Virus record (IMG/VR): IMGVR_UViG_3300044971_003100
Span: 1 to 64,000 of that record
Direction: 5' to 3' (one strand)
Origin: a virus
DNA length: 64,000 nt
This document shows, one piece after another, positions 1-6,367 of this stretch. The notes under the pieces were generated by a model. That model saw only the letters and a list, made by a program, of their open reading frames with translations. It did not search any database and was not told where the DNA came from. Numbering within the stretch: position 1 is the first letter of the stretch; the number at the start of each line of letters is the position of its first letter. A program made the position numbers and the translations under genes.

Positions 1-219
1 CAGCGCCTGTTCCTTCAAGCTCGGCAGCTTGGGGCGGCGGGCAGAACGAAGATCTTCCATCCACTGAGGCTGGTTTTCCAGCCACTCACAGCACGCCGCC
101 AGCTCCTGGTCGGCGCCCCATTGGGCGACAATCACAAGGATCTCTTGATTGCTTAATGGCAGGTTGTTCCACTTATTTAACAGCTCGAGTGGTGGGGTAA
201 TCGGGTGTTGATTAGTCAT
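1..219 (-). CDS. Conserved small phage protein, C-terminus cut by window edge
   Basis: The frame is open from the ATG at 219 to the left edge, 73 codons with no stop. The N-terminus contains ITPPLELLNKWNNLP and later WGADQELAACCEWLE and RRPKLPSLKEQAL. This pattern (a PP-E-L start, a W-G-A-D helix, a PSLKEQAL segment) resembles a hypothetical protein I recall from marine Synechococcus phages. It is related to the protein at 1526..1813, which shares the PPRELLEQW start and SLKQRAL segment. Its ATG overlaps the stop of the upstream gene (ATGA), so the two are probably translated together. Function unknown. Confidence 0.8.
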   Translation of the reverse strand, partial: MTNQHPITPPLELLNKWNNLPLSNQEILVIVAQWGADQELAACCEWLENQPQWMEDLRSARRPKLPSLKEQAL

Positions 220-494
220 TTTTCATCCTCCAGATTGTTTTCAGCCCAGTCACCAAGGGTTGCTTTCAATGCTTGGTACTCACCCCAGCTAAATGACATA
301 CGTTGTTCACCAGCATTGGTACTAAGGTGTACATCAAAACCTTCACCGTTGTGCCATTCGGTTACTTCGATGAAGTCGTCTGACTTAGCAAGGTGGTCAT
401 ACTCTGCCAAAGAATCAAAACGTGCGTTGCGTCGGTATTCGTTTGGTGGCATTTGTTCATCTACAGAGAACAGGATCAGTGGTGTAACTTGCAT
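216..494 (-). CDS. Conserved acidic small protein
   Basis: 92 residues. The frame is open further upstream, but I chose the ATG at 494 because it overlaps the stop of the preceding short membrane peptide (TAATG). The core reads FDSLAEYDHLAKSDDFIEVTEWHNGEGFDVHLST, with a conserved-looking N-G-E-G-F-D motif and a second half with SFSWGEYQALKATL. This resembles short proteins of unknown function in cyanophages. It ends in an ATGA overlap with the next gene. Function unknown; could be structural or a small regulator. Confidence 0.8.
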   Translation of the reverse strand: MQVTPLILFSVDEQMPPNEYRRNARFDSLAEYDHLAKSDDFIEVTEWHNGEGFDVHLSTNAGEQRMSFSWGEYQALKATLGDWAENNLEDEK

Positions 495-562
495 TACTGA
501 GAAGCTTGCAGTAATGCAATGTACAACAAGAGCAAATAGAAGATCAGAAGCGAGGCATTCAT
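494..562 (-). CDS. 22-residue single-span membrane peptide
   Basis: A tiny frame whose ATG overlaps the ligase stop codon (ATGA) and whose TAA overlaps the start of the next gene (TAATG). The product is almost wholly hydrophobic (IFYLLLLYIALLQ), enough for one membrane span. The linkage at both ends is the main support; with only 22 codons, chance is possible. The downstream start could also be reached without this peptide being functional. Confidence 0.4.
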   Translation of the reverse strand: MNASLLIFYLLLLYIALLQASQ

Positions 563-1440
563 GACGAAATATCATCGCGATGGCGAAATCCCAGAAAAAC
601 AGGGTGTCGCGGCTTCTCCTTGACGCTAACGGGAAAATACTTGTACTTAACCATCATGCCAACGAATTCACCAGGATTGGACCAAATTTTAGCACGCATG
701 GCCTCATCGAGCCCTGTGCCGATACCAAACTCAACGCCATCTGCGTTACGCACGACCAACGTACCAGCAGTATTGGCACCAACTTTGCCGTCTTGACTGG
801 TAGAGCGCTTTGTGCGCCCAAACGCATCTTGCATGGCTTGGTTCATGTTGTGCTGCTTTTCCAGCACTCCGACCAGGATTGCTTCGTCATCAACAAAACG
901 CTTCACTTTCAGTAAAGTGTTCTCTTTGACCGTGGAGCGGCCAAACTTGTACCCTCCATCCGGGTCACGCACCATTACGCCCTCAAACCCCGCATCAAGG
1001 TAACGTTCTTCTACTGCTCGCAGCTCCTGTTCGTTGGCAACCAGTTCTGGCTTCAGGATGGTAATGAACTGCTCAGTTTCCAGTTCAACTAGCGCTGGAT
1101 CAGTGATCCGATCTCGATAGGGTGCTACGATATCGCTAAACGGGTCGACATAATCAAAAATCCAGCAATTGAAATCCGGCGTGCCATCGGTTGACATGAT
1201 TGCCGATGATGACGACTGGAACGTATCACCGCAAGTCAATTCGCCGTCAACGCCATCCGGCAAGCAGCTCCTCAGCGTGCTTTGCACGTAAGCATTACGG
1301 ATCGGCTTAAACGAACGACTCAGGGCAACACCGTCGACCATGACAAAACGGATGCCGTCAATCTTGGGAGTCGCCATATAAGGGAAACGCGCCTTGCAGG
1401 CGTCATAGGTTCCGGCGAGCATGGGCTTGGTGATCTGCAT
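559..1440 (-). CDS. ATP-dependent DNA ligase
   Basis: 293 residues, the size of small phage ligases of the T7 type. Near the N-terminus it has ATPKIDGIRF, the adenylation motif KxDG with Lys26 as the residue expected to carry AMP. Later motifs include DGELTC, FNCWIFDYV, EGVMVRD and ENTLLKVK, matching nucleotidyltransferase motifs III-V. The C-terminal part is a probable OB fold. It would seal nicks during replication and recombination. The frame runs upstream to 1503, but a promoter-like sequence at 1475..1503 would start the transcript near 1468, so I prefer the ATG at 1440. Confidence 0.93.
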   Translation of the reverse strand: MQITKPMLAGTYDACKARFPYMATPKIDGIRFVMVDGVALSRSFKPIRNAYVQSTLRSCLPDGVDGELTCGDTFQSSSSAIMSTDGTPDFNCWIFDYVDPFSDIVAPYRDRITDPALVELETEQFITILKPELVANEQELRAVEERYLDAGFEGVMVRDPDGGYKFGRSTVKENTLLKVKRFVDDEAILVGVLEKQHNMNQAMQDAFGRTKRSTSQDGKVGANTAGTLVVRNADGVEFGIGTGLDEAMRAKIWSNPGEFVGMMVKYKYFPVSVKEKPRHPVFLGFRHRDDISS

Positions 1441-1474
1441 GGCTAAGAGCCTGTTGGTGTCTAAGGACATATCT

Positions 1475-1503
1475 AAATTATCCGCTAGACACCCGCAGGT
1501 CAA
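1475..1503 (-). promoter_or_regulatory. Sigma70-like promoter before the ligase gene
   Basis: On the minus strand TTGACC (1503-1498) and TAATTT (1480-1475) are separated by 17 bp, a near-ideal spacing. It lies between the stop of the gene at 1526 and the ligase start. Inferred from sequence only. Confidence 0.45.
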
Positions 1504-1525
1504 TACCTAAAACCATTAGTATTGC

Positions 1526-1813
1526 TTATGTATTGTCTGGCAGACTCTCCAGGGCCTCCTCGATTACTTGAAATACGTCCTTGCCCACCCATGTCGATAC
1601 CACACCAAGGTTCCTGATGCGCTCCAGGCCCCTCAGGGCGCGTTGTTTCAGGCTATTGGGGTCAGGGCACAGTGCTGTGGCGAAACCCCACTCAGAGGCC
1701 TTCTGAGCGACGTGCTGGCATGCCTCCAGGGTCGTCAGCTTTTGATCGGCTTCTTCAACCCACTGCTCTAACAGTTCACGCGGGGGTTGGTTGAACTGGC
1801 GCTTGTTGGTCAA
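1526..1813 (-). CDS. Conserved small phage protein, paralog of the left-edge gene
   Basis: 95 residues. I chose the TTG start at 1813: it follows GGAGG with 5-nt spacing and overlaps the previous stop (TTGA). An ATG at 1825 in the same frame lacks a ribosome site. The product starts MTNKRQFNQPPRELLEQWVEE, aligned with the PP-E-L start of the protein at 1..219, and shares the SLKQRAL segment. Two related copies about 1.3 kb apart suggest duplication. Function unknown. Confidence 0.75.
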   Translation of the reverse strand: MTNKRQFNQPPRELLEQWVEEADQKLTTLEACQHVAQKASEWGFATALCPDPNSLKQRALRGLERIRNLGVVSTWVGKDVFQVIEEALESLPDNT

Positions 1814-2016
1814 GGTAGCCTCCATACGGACATACGAACATCGGCGCCACATGACGGGCACTGGTTAACGCGCCACTGGCCGATACATGGCATGCAAACA
1901 TGATCTGGATAATCAGCAAAAGGATACCAATCAAGCTGGTTCCTGATGTCCTTCCAGGCGGTGCAGCACACCGGAGTGACGATTGGCGCTCCATTCTCGT
2001 GAGGCGCTCGCGGCAT
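1810..2016 (-). CDS. Small zinc-binding-like protein
   Basis: 68 residues. The second half has CMPCIGQWRVNQCPSC, two CxxC pairs that could hold one zinc ion. The middle reads WKDIRNQLDWYPFADYPDHVC. I recall short cyanophage proteins of this type; role unknown. Start chosen at the ATG 4 nt after the upstream stop rather than the longer open frame. Ends in a TTGA overlap with the next gene. Confidence 0.75.
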   Translation of the reverse strand: MPRAPHENGAPIVTPVCCTAWKDIRNQLDWYPFADYPDHVCMPCIGQWRVNQCPSCGADVRMSVWRLP

Positions 2017-2020
2017 AGTT

Positions 2021-2191
2021 CTACTTAGAATCTGCCTTCTTTCTGATGGTGCGGGCCATGTGGTCGAGTTCATCTGGTGTGATCTTGGGTAAATTGTTCT
2101 TCCTTAGGGCTGTTGCCAAACGAAACAGAACGGCTGCGGATGTCATCATATCGTCTCGATTCAATCCAAGACGATTCGATTTACTCTTCAT
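2021..2191 (-). CDS. Small basic protein (56 aa)
   Basis: A short frame with ATG overlapping the upstream stop (TAATG). The product is lysine/arginine-rich with one amphipathic helix (AAVLFRLATALRKNN) and a PDELDHMARTIRKKA tail. It fits exactly in the spacing between its neighbours in a tightly packed operon. No known function. Confidence 0.7.
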   Translation of the reverse strand: MKSKSNRLGLNRDDMMTSAAVLFRLATALRKNNLPKITPDELDHMARTIRKKADSK

Positions 2192-2553
2192 TACTCACAA
2201 ACCAGTGCTTTTTCCGCTTCGTCACGCAAGTAACCGATCAAAACGCTTTTATCTATTTCATGCACAGGGAAATCCGATTCCATTCGATCGCAGAAAGCCG
2301 TGATCAGCGCGGAAAAGATTACATACGGCGGGCTGGTTCTGTCGATTGAGCTATAGGCTTCATGAAGTGAACGCCAAAGCGGTACATACGTCGACACGCC
2401 CCGGTCAAGAGTCTTGTGGTATCCCTCCAGGACTTGACGCGCATGATCGTCCCAAGAGTTTTCACCAACAGCATCAACTCCCAACAGTTTAAGTTCCAGG
2501 ACTTCAGCCAGTTCGTTGGCGAAGCCAGCGGCAACAAGTGTACTAGGGTTCAT
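2191..2553 (-). CDS. Hypothetical helical protein (120 aa)
   Basis: Mostly helical, acidic, no recognisable catalytic motif. Contains WDDHARQVLEGYHKTL and VLIGYLRDEAEKAL. Starts in an ATGA overlap with the gene at 2550 and ends in a TAATG overlap with the one at 2021, so it belongs to the same operon. Function unknown. Confidence 0.8.
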   Translation of the reverse strand: MNPSTLVAAGFANELAEVLELKLLGVDAVGENSWDDHARQVLEGYHKTLDRGVSTYVPLWRSLHEAYSSIDRTSPPYVIFSALITAFCDRMESDFPVHEIDKSVLIGYLRDEAEKALVCE

Positions 2554-2744
2554 TTTTTGAATGGTTTAGTTTGTTCAAGCTGTGAGTCAATCCAGTCGGC
2601 GCAGTCCTCCAGATTAAGGTCGCCTGGATCTGGATAAATCCTCAGTGTTGCGGACAGCGCCCTGAGTACAGCGATTGCCGTAGCGCGGGGACTGCGGTTG
2701 CCTGTTTCGATCAGGGCTGACGTGATCTCTACCAGGTTATCCAT
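2550..2744 (-). CDS. Hypothetical small protein (64 aa)
   Basis: Starts MDNLVEITSALIETGNRSPR, followed by a helix and LNLEDCADWIDSQLEQ. No family recognised. The ATGA overlap with the downstream gene supports its reality. Confidence 0.7.
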   Translation of the reverse strand: MDNLVEITSALIETGNRSPRATAIAVLRALSATLRIYPDPGDLNLEDCADWIDSQLEQTKPFKK

Positions 2745-2778
2745 TCATTTGTTGATCATTGCGAACATTGGACGGACC

Positions 2779-2967
2779 TTAGACGGTCACAAGCAAAATG
2801 GCAACCACAGAGGCCATTGGATACGTGCGCTTTACAATAAGCCACACTTCGTAGTAACTTGCAGCATTGACGTTCAGCTTAGACACCTCACCGTCCAAGC
2901 GATAGGTGGCTCGGTAGTCACTGTTTGGCTTGGCGGGCAGTACCTCGACTGGAGTCCTGGGGGTCAT
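2779..2967 (-). CDS. Hypothetical small protein with hydrophobic C-terminus
   Basis: 62 residues. The first 45 are polar; the last 11 (ASVVAILLVTV) are hydrophobic and could anchor it to a membrane. AGGATG at the start is a weak ribosome site. It is the first gene after an extended -10 promoter on the minus strand at 2997..3005 and so probably heads the operon running left. Confidence 0.6.
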   Translation of the reverse strand: MTPRTPVEVLPAKPNSDYRATYRLDGEVSKLNVNAASYYEVWLIVKRTYPMASVVAILLVTV

Positions 2968-2996
2968 CCTGCTGTAAAGTCAGAGTGCGATAACAA

Positions 2997-3005
2997 CTTA
3001 TACCA
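2997..3005 (-). promoter_or_regulatory. Extended -10 promoter (TGG TATAAG)
   Basis: Minus-strand TGG at 3005-3003 directly precedes TATAAG at 3002-2997. A TTGACA lies at 3022-3017, but only 14 bp away. Same motif type as at 3588, 6339, 7951 and 20798. Confidence 0.5.
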
Positions 3006-3054
3006 TCATCTCGTCCTGTCAAGCTAAGGTGAGCTTAATGGAACAATTCCTGTA

Positions 3055-3582
3055 ATGACGAAGACATTCTTAATCTCTGATACACATTTCGGGCATGGCG
3101 GCGTCTGCCGATTCACCAGGGACGACGGCTCCAAGCTCAGGCCCTGGGATGACGTAGATGAAATGAATGAAGCATTGATCGACAACTGGAACAACACCGT
3201 TAGCCCCAAGGATAAAGTTTACCACCTTGGAGACGTGGCTATTCCCAGGCGTGGACTGAAGTGTCTAGAAAGGCTGAATGGCAGGAAGATTCTAATCAGA
3301 GGAAATCATGATATTTTCAAGCTACAGGACTATGTGAAATATTTTGATGACATCAGAGGGTGTCATTACCTGGATCATTATGTCCTGACGCATATTCCTG
3401 TTCACACTTGTGGAGTCATCAGGTACAAGGGCAATATCCATGGACATTTACATTACCGACAAGTCTTGGATGAGAAAGATGAGCCCGATCTCAGATACAG
3501 ATGCGTATGCGTAGAACATACGGACTACAGGCCAATCGACTTTGAGCAAATCAGGTCTGAGATGGCAGTCAACGTGGACTGA
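3055..3582 (+). CDS. Calcineurin-like metallophosphoesterase
   Basis: 175 residues carrying the full set of metallophosphatase motifs: DTHFGH (residues 9-14), HLGDVA (about 58-63), RGNHD (about 81-85) and a late THIPVH and HGHLH. These Asp/His/Asn residues normally bind two metal ions that activate water to cleave phosphoesters. Close in size to single-domain phage phosphoesterases. The substrate cannot be told from sequence (cyclic nucleotide, nucleic acid or RNA end). It is the first plus-strand gene in the window, diverging from the gene at 2779, and an extended -10 promoter follows its stop. Confidence 0.92.
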   Translation: MTKTFLISDTHFGHGGVCRFTRDDGSKLRPWDDVDEMNEALIDNWNNTVSPKDKVYHLGDVAIPRRGLKCLERLNGRKILIRGNHDIFKLQDYVKYFDDIRGCHYLDHYVLTHIPVHTCGVIRYKGNIHGHLHYRQVLDEKDEPDLRYRCVCVEHTDYRPIDFEQIRSEMAVNVD

Positions 3583-3587
3583 CTTTG

Positions 3588-3596
3588 TGGTATACT
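3588..3596 (+). promoter_or_regulatory. Extended -10 promoter before the structured RNA region
   Basis: TGG (3588-3590) then TATACT (3591-3596) lies six bases after the phosphoesterase stop. No good -35. Transcription would start near 3603 and no long frame follows, so the transcript is expected to be non-coding. Confidence 0.55.
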
Positions 3597-3602
3597 GTTA
3601 GT

Positions 3603-4071
3603 GACAGAGGTTGGGCCACTGTCTGGTTACTTTTGTATCCGGTCACGCCCAATCCTTCTGTTAACCCCCCCACGCTGCTCTGTCGGCGGGGTGCAGTCAA
3701 CAGGAATGGGCACTGCGTCGATTCTGGATCGGAAATTTTCGATCGTTGTTGACCTGCGTGAAGTCCTGGGTTTCCAGGCCGGAGGGTTGATCACCTCCGC
3801 CCGTCTAGTCCACGGTTGAGCCCTCAACCCATTTGGCAAGCTCGACGGACTGCATACGGTTGACCAACCGTCCCGGACCCGGCAGGGCCCCTTAGGGAGA
3901 AGGTGCCCCTACGGATCGCAGGTTAGATCCGTTCAAACACCCTCTATGCTTAGCTCCAGGACGCTGGATGATGCACAAACAGGAGGGTCACTGCGTCTTG
4001 GTGTAAGGAACACGCCTGGCACATAGCCAGGAGATACCGCCCGATACGGTAAGACGCCCTGCCTGACTAAT
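3603..4071 (+). ncRNA. Candidate large structured non-coding RNA
   Basis: No convincing gene lies between 3583 and 4071, yet the stretch is packed with local hairpins: 3611-3616/3647-3652 with inner stem 3625-3630/3635-3640; 3727-3731/3740-3744; 3765-3769/3774-3778; 3780-3785/3794-3799; 3814-3819/3824-3829; 3856-3861/3866-3871; 3911-3917/3926-3932; 4001-4004/4010-4013; 4015-4020/4026-4031; 4035-4039/4047-4051. An extended -10 promoter sits just upstream and a tRNA gene just downstream. This arrangement recalls large ornate phage RNAs such as GOLLD and ROOL, which lie beside tRNAs; identity with them is only inferred. Alternative: decayed tRNA genes. Confidence 0.5.
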
Positions 4072-4145
4072 GGCTCAGTAGCTCAGTTGAATAGAGCAAC
4101 CGCCTTCTAAGCGGTCGGTCACAGGTTTGAGTCCTGTCTGAGTCG
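4072..4145 (+). tRNA. tRNA-Arg (anticodon TCT)
   Basis: 74-nt cloverleaf. Acceptor GGCTCAG pairs with CTGAGTC (one G-T), anticodon arm ACCGC-CTTCTAA-GCGGT gives TCT, T arm ACAGG-TTTGAGT-CCTGT. It reads AGA codons, which tRNA-carrying phages often supplement. No encoded CCA. Confidence 0.93.
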
Positions 4146-4146
4146 T

Positions 4147-4248
4147 CGCCCAGTCCGAACCAACTGGACAGGTCGGTACCTGGCTGATGCGTTGGACGCA
4201 ATGCTATATGACAGGACTACGATGCGGGTTCGATTCCCGTCTGGGCGC
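4147..4248 (+). tRNA. tRNA-like element, anticodon undetermined
   Basis: Acceptor CGCCCAG (4147-4153) pairs perfectly with CTGGGCG (4241-4247), and a normal T arm (GCGGG-TTCGATT-CCCGT) precedes it. A D-arm-like CCGA/TCGG with a long loop is possible. The middle is about 20 nt too long: CCTG near 4179 can pair with CAGG near 4212 as an anticodon stem, leaving a 29-nt loop with its own small hairpin. It may be a decayed tRNA, a tRNA carrying an insertion, or the 3' end of the structured RNA before it. Confidence 0.5.
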
Positions 4249-4321
4249 TGGTAATCTATGCTAGTTTGTCTGCAATGGCGTGGGCTATATTTATTGGGCC
4301 TTTAGGGCCTGGAAGCGTTCA

Positions 4322-4450
4322 ATGTTCCCGCCAATATATCTGCAAAATATCCACGACCCATCGGACCCAGAAGCCTGGAGCCAGCGCATTGAAGCATCCG
4401 CTTTCTGGGTTCAATTAAATCGTGGATACTATGAAACAAGGGGATTGTAA
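4322..4450 (+). CDS. Small hypothetical protein (42 aa)
   Basis: Starts MFPPIYLQNIHDPSDPEAWS after GGAAG. The rest (RIEASAFWVQLNRGYYETRGL) is an amphipathic helix with aromatic residues. The composition looks coding. The stretch from 4249 to 4577 otherwise holds only a possible promoter (TTGCTT 4517-4522, TAAGAT 4539-4544, spacing 16). Confidence 0.55.
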   Translation: MFPPIYLQNIHDPSDPEAWSQRIEASAFWVQLNRGYYETRGL

Positions 4451-4577
4451 CGTAATGCAACAGTTGCGCCTGATGTGGTGTGTCAATAAATTGTAACACT
4501 GTGGGCGGGCCGGGGGTTGCTTCTTTCCAGTATTCGTCTAAGATAGAAAAGCAGTGGGATACCCATTACCCGAAACC

Positions 4578-4976
4578 ATGGCCAGAGCAAGAGGAAGAGT
4601 TTCCATTCCCAAAGAAGACCGCATTTGGGACCTGAGGTGCCAAGGTTATGACTATGACAGCATAGCCAGGATTACAGACGTTTCGGCCAGCACTCCTGGC
4701 CGCGTTGTCAGACGTGTTATGCGTCGGCCACCCGTGAGCGTCGATCCAGTCAAGCGTGGACGCAAGCAAGGCTTTTTTAGCGATCGTCAGATTTACGAAA
4801 TTCGCCTAAGGGCCCGCTTGGGTGAAAAGCAGGGTGACATTGCCAAAGAGTTTGGCGTTGACACCACAGCGATCAACAAGATTTGTTGTTTCAGAACATA
4901 CATGGAGCCCTGTCAGGATCAAACCGTCGAGGGCTATAAGTTCAACTTCGGAAACAGGCTAACTAGGGTCGCTTAG
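4578..4976 (+). CDS. Double helix-turn-helix DNA-binding protein
   Basis: 132 residues from the ATG at 4578; a GTG at 4554 in frame is possible. Two helix-turn-helix-like units: IWDLRCQGYDYDSIARITDV in the first third and YEIRLRARLGEKQGDIAKEF followed by GVDTTAINKIC in the second. The second matches the repeat common in HNH-associated and phage regulatory proteins. The N-terminus is very basic (MARARGRVSIPKEDR). It probably binds DNA, perhaps as a regulator. Its end overlaps the convergent gene at 4973 by 4 bp. Confidence 0.75.
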   Translation: MARARGRVSIPKEDRIWDLRCQGYDYDSIARITDVSASTPGRVVRRVMRRPPVSVDPVKRGRKQGFFSDRQIYEIRLRARLGEKQGDIAKEFGVDTTAINKICCFRTYMEPCQDQTVEGYKFNFGNRLTRVA

Positions 4977-5347
4977 ATAAAAGCGTATTCTGCCCTGTAG
5001 CTCTCTTCTTCGGAAGCCCAATCATAAAGGCCCAAGTCGGTGAAAAGCTCTCTTGGGCCAATTTTTTCGACCAGTTGCCGAAGGCACGGAAATACCATCC
5101 AATTGAATTCGGCATATGCCAATCCGAACATTCCCTTTTCCGCGAGGAAAAAGCTGTCGGTTGTATACTTGTTGCGATGAACGCGAATGATTGCCGGATA
5201 GCAAACCTTGTTTTGTGATACGAATTTCCTGGCAGCCGTAACACCTTGGATGCCGTTGCCATCGATTTGATGGGTTGCGACAAAGCTCAGGATGCGTTGT
5301 CCCTGCAGGCGGCGGCGGCTTGAACGTGGCTTGATTGGACGGGGCAT
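4973..5347 (-). CDS. Hypothetical protein (124 aa)
   Basis: Basic N-terminus (MPRPIKPRSSRRRLQGQR), then a likely alpha/beta domain with FGLAYAEFNWMVFPCLRQLVEKIG and a YDWASEEESYRAEYAFI tail. No family recognised. Convergent with the helix-turn-helix gene. Confidence 0.75.
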   Translation of the reverse strand: MPRPIKPRSSRRRLQGQRILSFVATHQIDGNGIQGVTAARKFVSQNKVCYPAIIRVHRNKYTTDSFFLAEKGMFGLAYAEFNWMVFPCLRQLVEKIGPRELFTDLGLYDWASEEESYRAEYAFI

Positions 5348-5409
5348 TGTAGGTCGTAGGGCCTTAGGCGGACATTAGCCTGTCTGGTAGCAGCCGTCTA
5401 CAGGAGATC

Positions 5410-5502
5410 ATGGGACGAGGATATTGCAAAGACGACCCGGATCGGCTACAGTGTGACGGTTGCTGCTCCCTTAGCAATCTGGTGAATGCAGTCGACTCAT
5501 AA
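5410..5502 (+). CDS. Cysteine-rich 30-residue ORF running into tRNA-Met
   Basis: AGGAG lies 3 nt before the ATG at 5410. The product MGRGYCKDDPDRLQCDGCCS continues for ten more residues, with four cysteines. The stop (TAA 5500-5502) is formed by the anticodon loop region of tRNA-Met. The ribosome site and composition suggest a gene or gene remnant interrupted by the tRNA; chance is possible. Confidence 0.35.
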   Translation: MGRGYCKDDPDRLQCDGCCSLSNLVNAVDS

Positions 5503-5537
5503 TCGACCTTAGGCGTGTTCGATCCACGCAGGGAGCA
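5465..5537 (+). tRNA. tRNA-Met (anticodon CAT)
   Basis: 73-nt cloverleaf. Acceptor GCTCCCT/AGGGAGC, anticodon arm GTCGA-CTCATAA-TCGAC, T arm GCGTG-TTCGATC-CACGC, discriminator A. CAT could be elongator Met, initiator Met or Ile with modified C34; these cannot be told apart here. The first acceptor pair is G-C, unlike typical bacterial initiators. Confidence 0.93.
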
Positions 5538-5560
5538 CTTATTCGTTATAATGTGGATGT

Positions 5561-5634
5561 GCCCGGTTAGCCCAGCGGAAGAGGCAACGGATTTAAGCTC
5601 CGTTCAGCGTTGAGTTCGAATCTCACACCGGGTA
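5561..5634 (+). tRNA. tRNA-Leu (anticodon TAA) with short variable loop
   Basis: 74-nt cloverleaf. Acceptor GCCCGGT/ACCGGGT, anticodon arm ACGGA-TTTAAGC-TCCGT giving TAA, T arm TGAG-TTCGAAT-CTCA, discriminator A. Bacterial tRNA-Leu normally has a long variable arm; here it is about 7 nt. A TATAAT at 5547-5552 would start transcription just before the tRNA. Its last 12 bases overlap the antisense HNH gene. Confidence 0.88.
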
Positions 5635-5961
5635 TTTCAATTCGACCAATCCAGCGTGCAGCAATCTGTGGCAAACCGCACACAGTGCAACGCACTTGTT
5701 AATCTCTTGCACCAGTTTTTCATACCCAACTTTTCTCAGAGCGGTAGATACCGTAAACTCTTTACCTGTCGGATCAACATGATGTAGATCCATGGCTGCT
5801 GGGGGAAATGTCTGCTTACAGATCAGACATGGTCCACTCTTTGCTTCAAGTATTATCTGCTTTTTTGTCTTGAAGTATGGCAACGAGCTTTTAGTACGGC
5901 GATGGCGCCTTGCCCATTCAGTCTGATATTTCCTGTTCTTCTCCCTGTCTTTATACGGCAC
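5623..5961 (-). CDS. HNH endonuclease-like protein
   Basis: 112 residues. A basic N-terminus (YKDREKNRKYQTEWARRHRR) precedes a zinc-held HNH core: CLICKQTFPPAAMDLHHVDP, then CVALCAVCHRLLHAG. The four cysteines would bind a structural zinc and the HH pair plus late His form the nuclease site. Such free-standing nucleases are common homing or packaging-associated enzymes in phages. Its 3' end overlaps tRNA-Leu on the other strand, consistent with insertion beside a tRNA. Confidence 0.85.
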   Translation of the reverse strand: MPYKDREKNRKYQTEWARRHRRTKSSLPYFKTKKQIILEAKSGPCLICKQTFPPAAMDLHHVDPTGKEFTVSTALRKVGYEKLVQEINKCVALCAVCHRLLHAGLVELKYPV

Positions 5962-6029
5962 ATTCTAAGTGCATCTAAGGCAGTATAACGACGTATTCAG
6001 GCAATCTAAGGAATCGGATTCGTGATTCC

Positions 6030-6317
6030 ATGGCCAAAAAGAAAGATCCCCGTCTCGAAAAGGCTGGCGTAGATGGATACAACAAACCAAAAAGAACGCC
6101 AAATCATCCCAGCAAAAGTCATGTTGTCGTTGCCAAGGAAGGCGACAAGGTAAAACTAATTCGTTTTGGCGAACAAGGGGCTGATACCAAGCCACCTCGG
6201 ACGGGTGAATCGGCGGCCGACAAAGCAAAACGCGCTTCTTTTAAGGCACGTCATGCTAAAAATATTGCAAAAGGTAAGATGAGTCCGGCTTACTGGAGCG
6301 ATCGGGTTAAGTGGTGA
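6030..6317 (+). CDS. Conserved basic phage protein
   Basis: 95 residues, strongly basic: KKDPRLEKAGVDGYNKPKRT, then PSKSHVVVAKEGDKVKLIRFGEQ and ASFKARHAKNIAKGKMSPAY ending WSDRVKW. I recall this pattern from cyanophage and other aquatic phage proteins of unknown function. It could bind nucleic acid. Confidence 0.88.
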   Translation: MAKKKDPRLEKAGVDGYNKPKRTPNHPSKSHVVVAKEGDKVKLIRFGEQGADTKPPRTGESAADKAKRASFKARHAKNIAKGKMSPAYWSDRVKW

Positions 6318-6338
6318 CTACCGTCATAACGCAACCTG

Positions 6339-6347
6339 TGGTATACT
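6339..6347 (+). promoter_or_regulatory. Extended -10 promoter (TGG TATACT)
   Basis: TGG at 6339-6341 and TATACT at 6342-6347, inside a 12-base match (TGTGGTATACT context) to the promoter at 3588. It lies 21 bp before the zinc-ribbon gene at 6368. Confidence 0.55.
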
Positions 6348-6367
6348 AAGTAAAAGTATTACTCAGC

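Noticed and set aside
3603-3660. Possible tRNA-Lys-like anticodon loop (CTTTTGT)
   Set aside because: The stem has a T-T mismatch and there is no T arm.
3715-3745. GATTCTGGAT similarity to the start of tmRNA
   Set aside because: Only ten bases match; no tag frame or Ala-tRNA-like ends.
3601-3839. Short plus and minus frames in the structured RNA region
   Set aside because: No ribosome sites and composition follows the hairpins; not coding.
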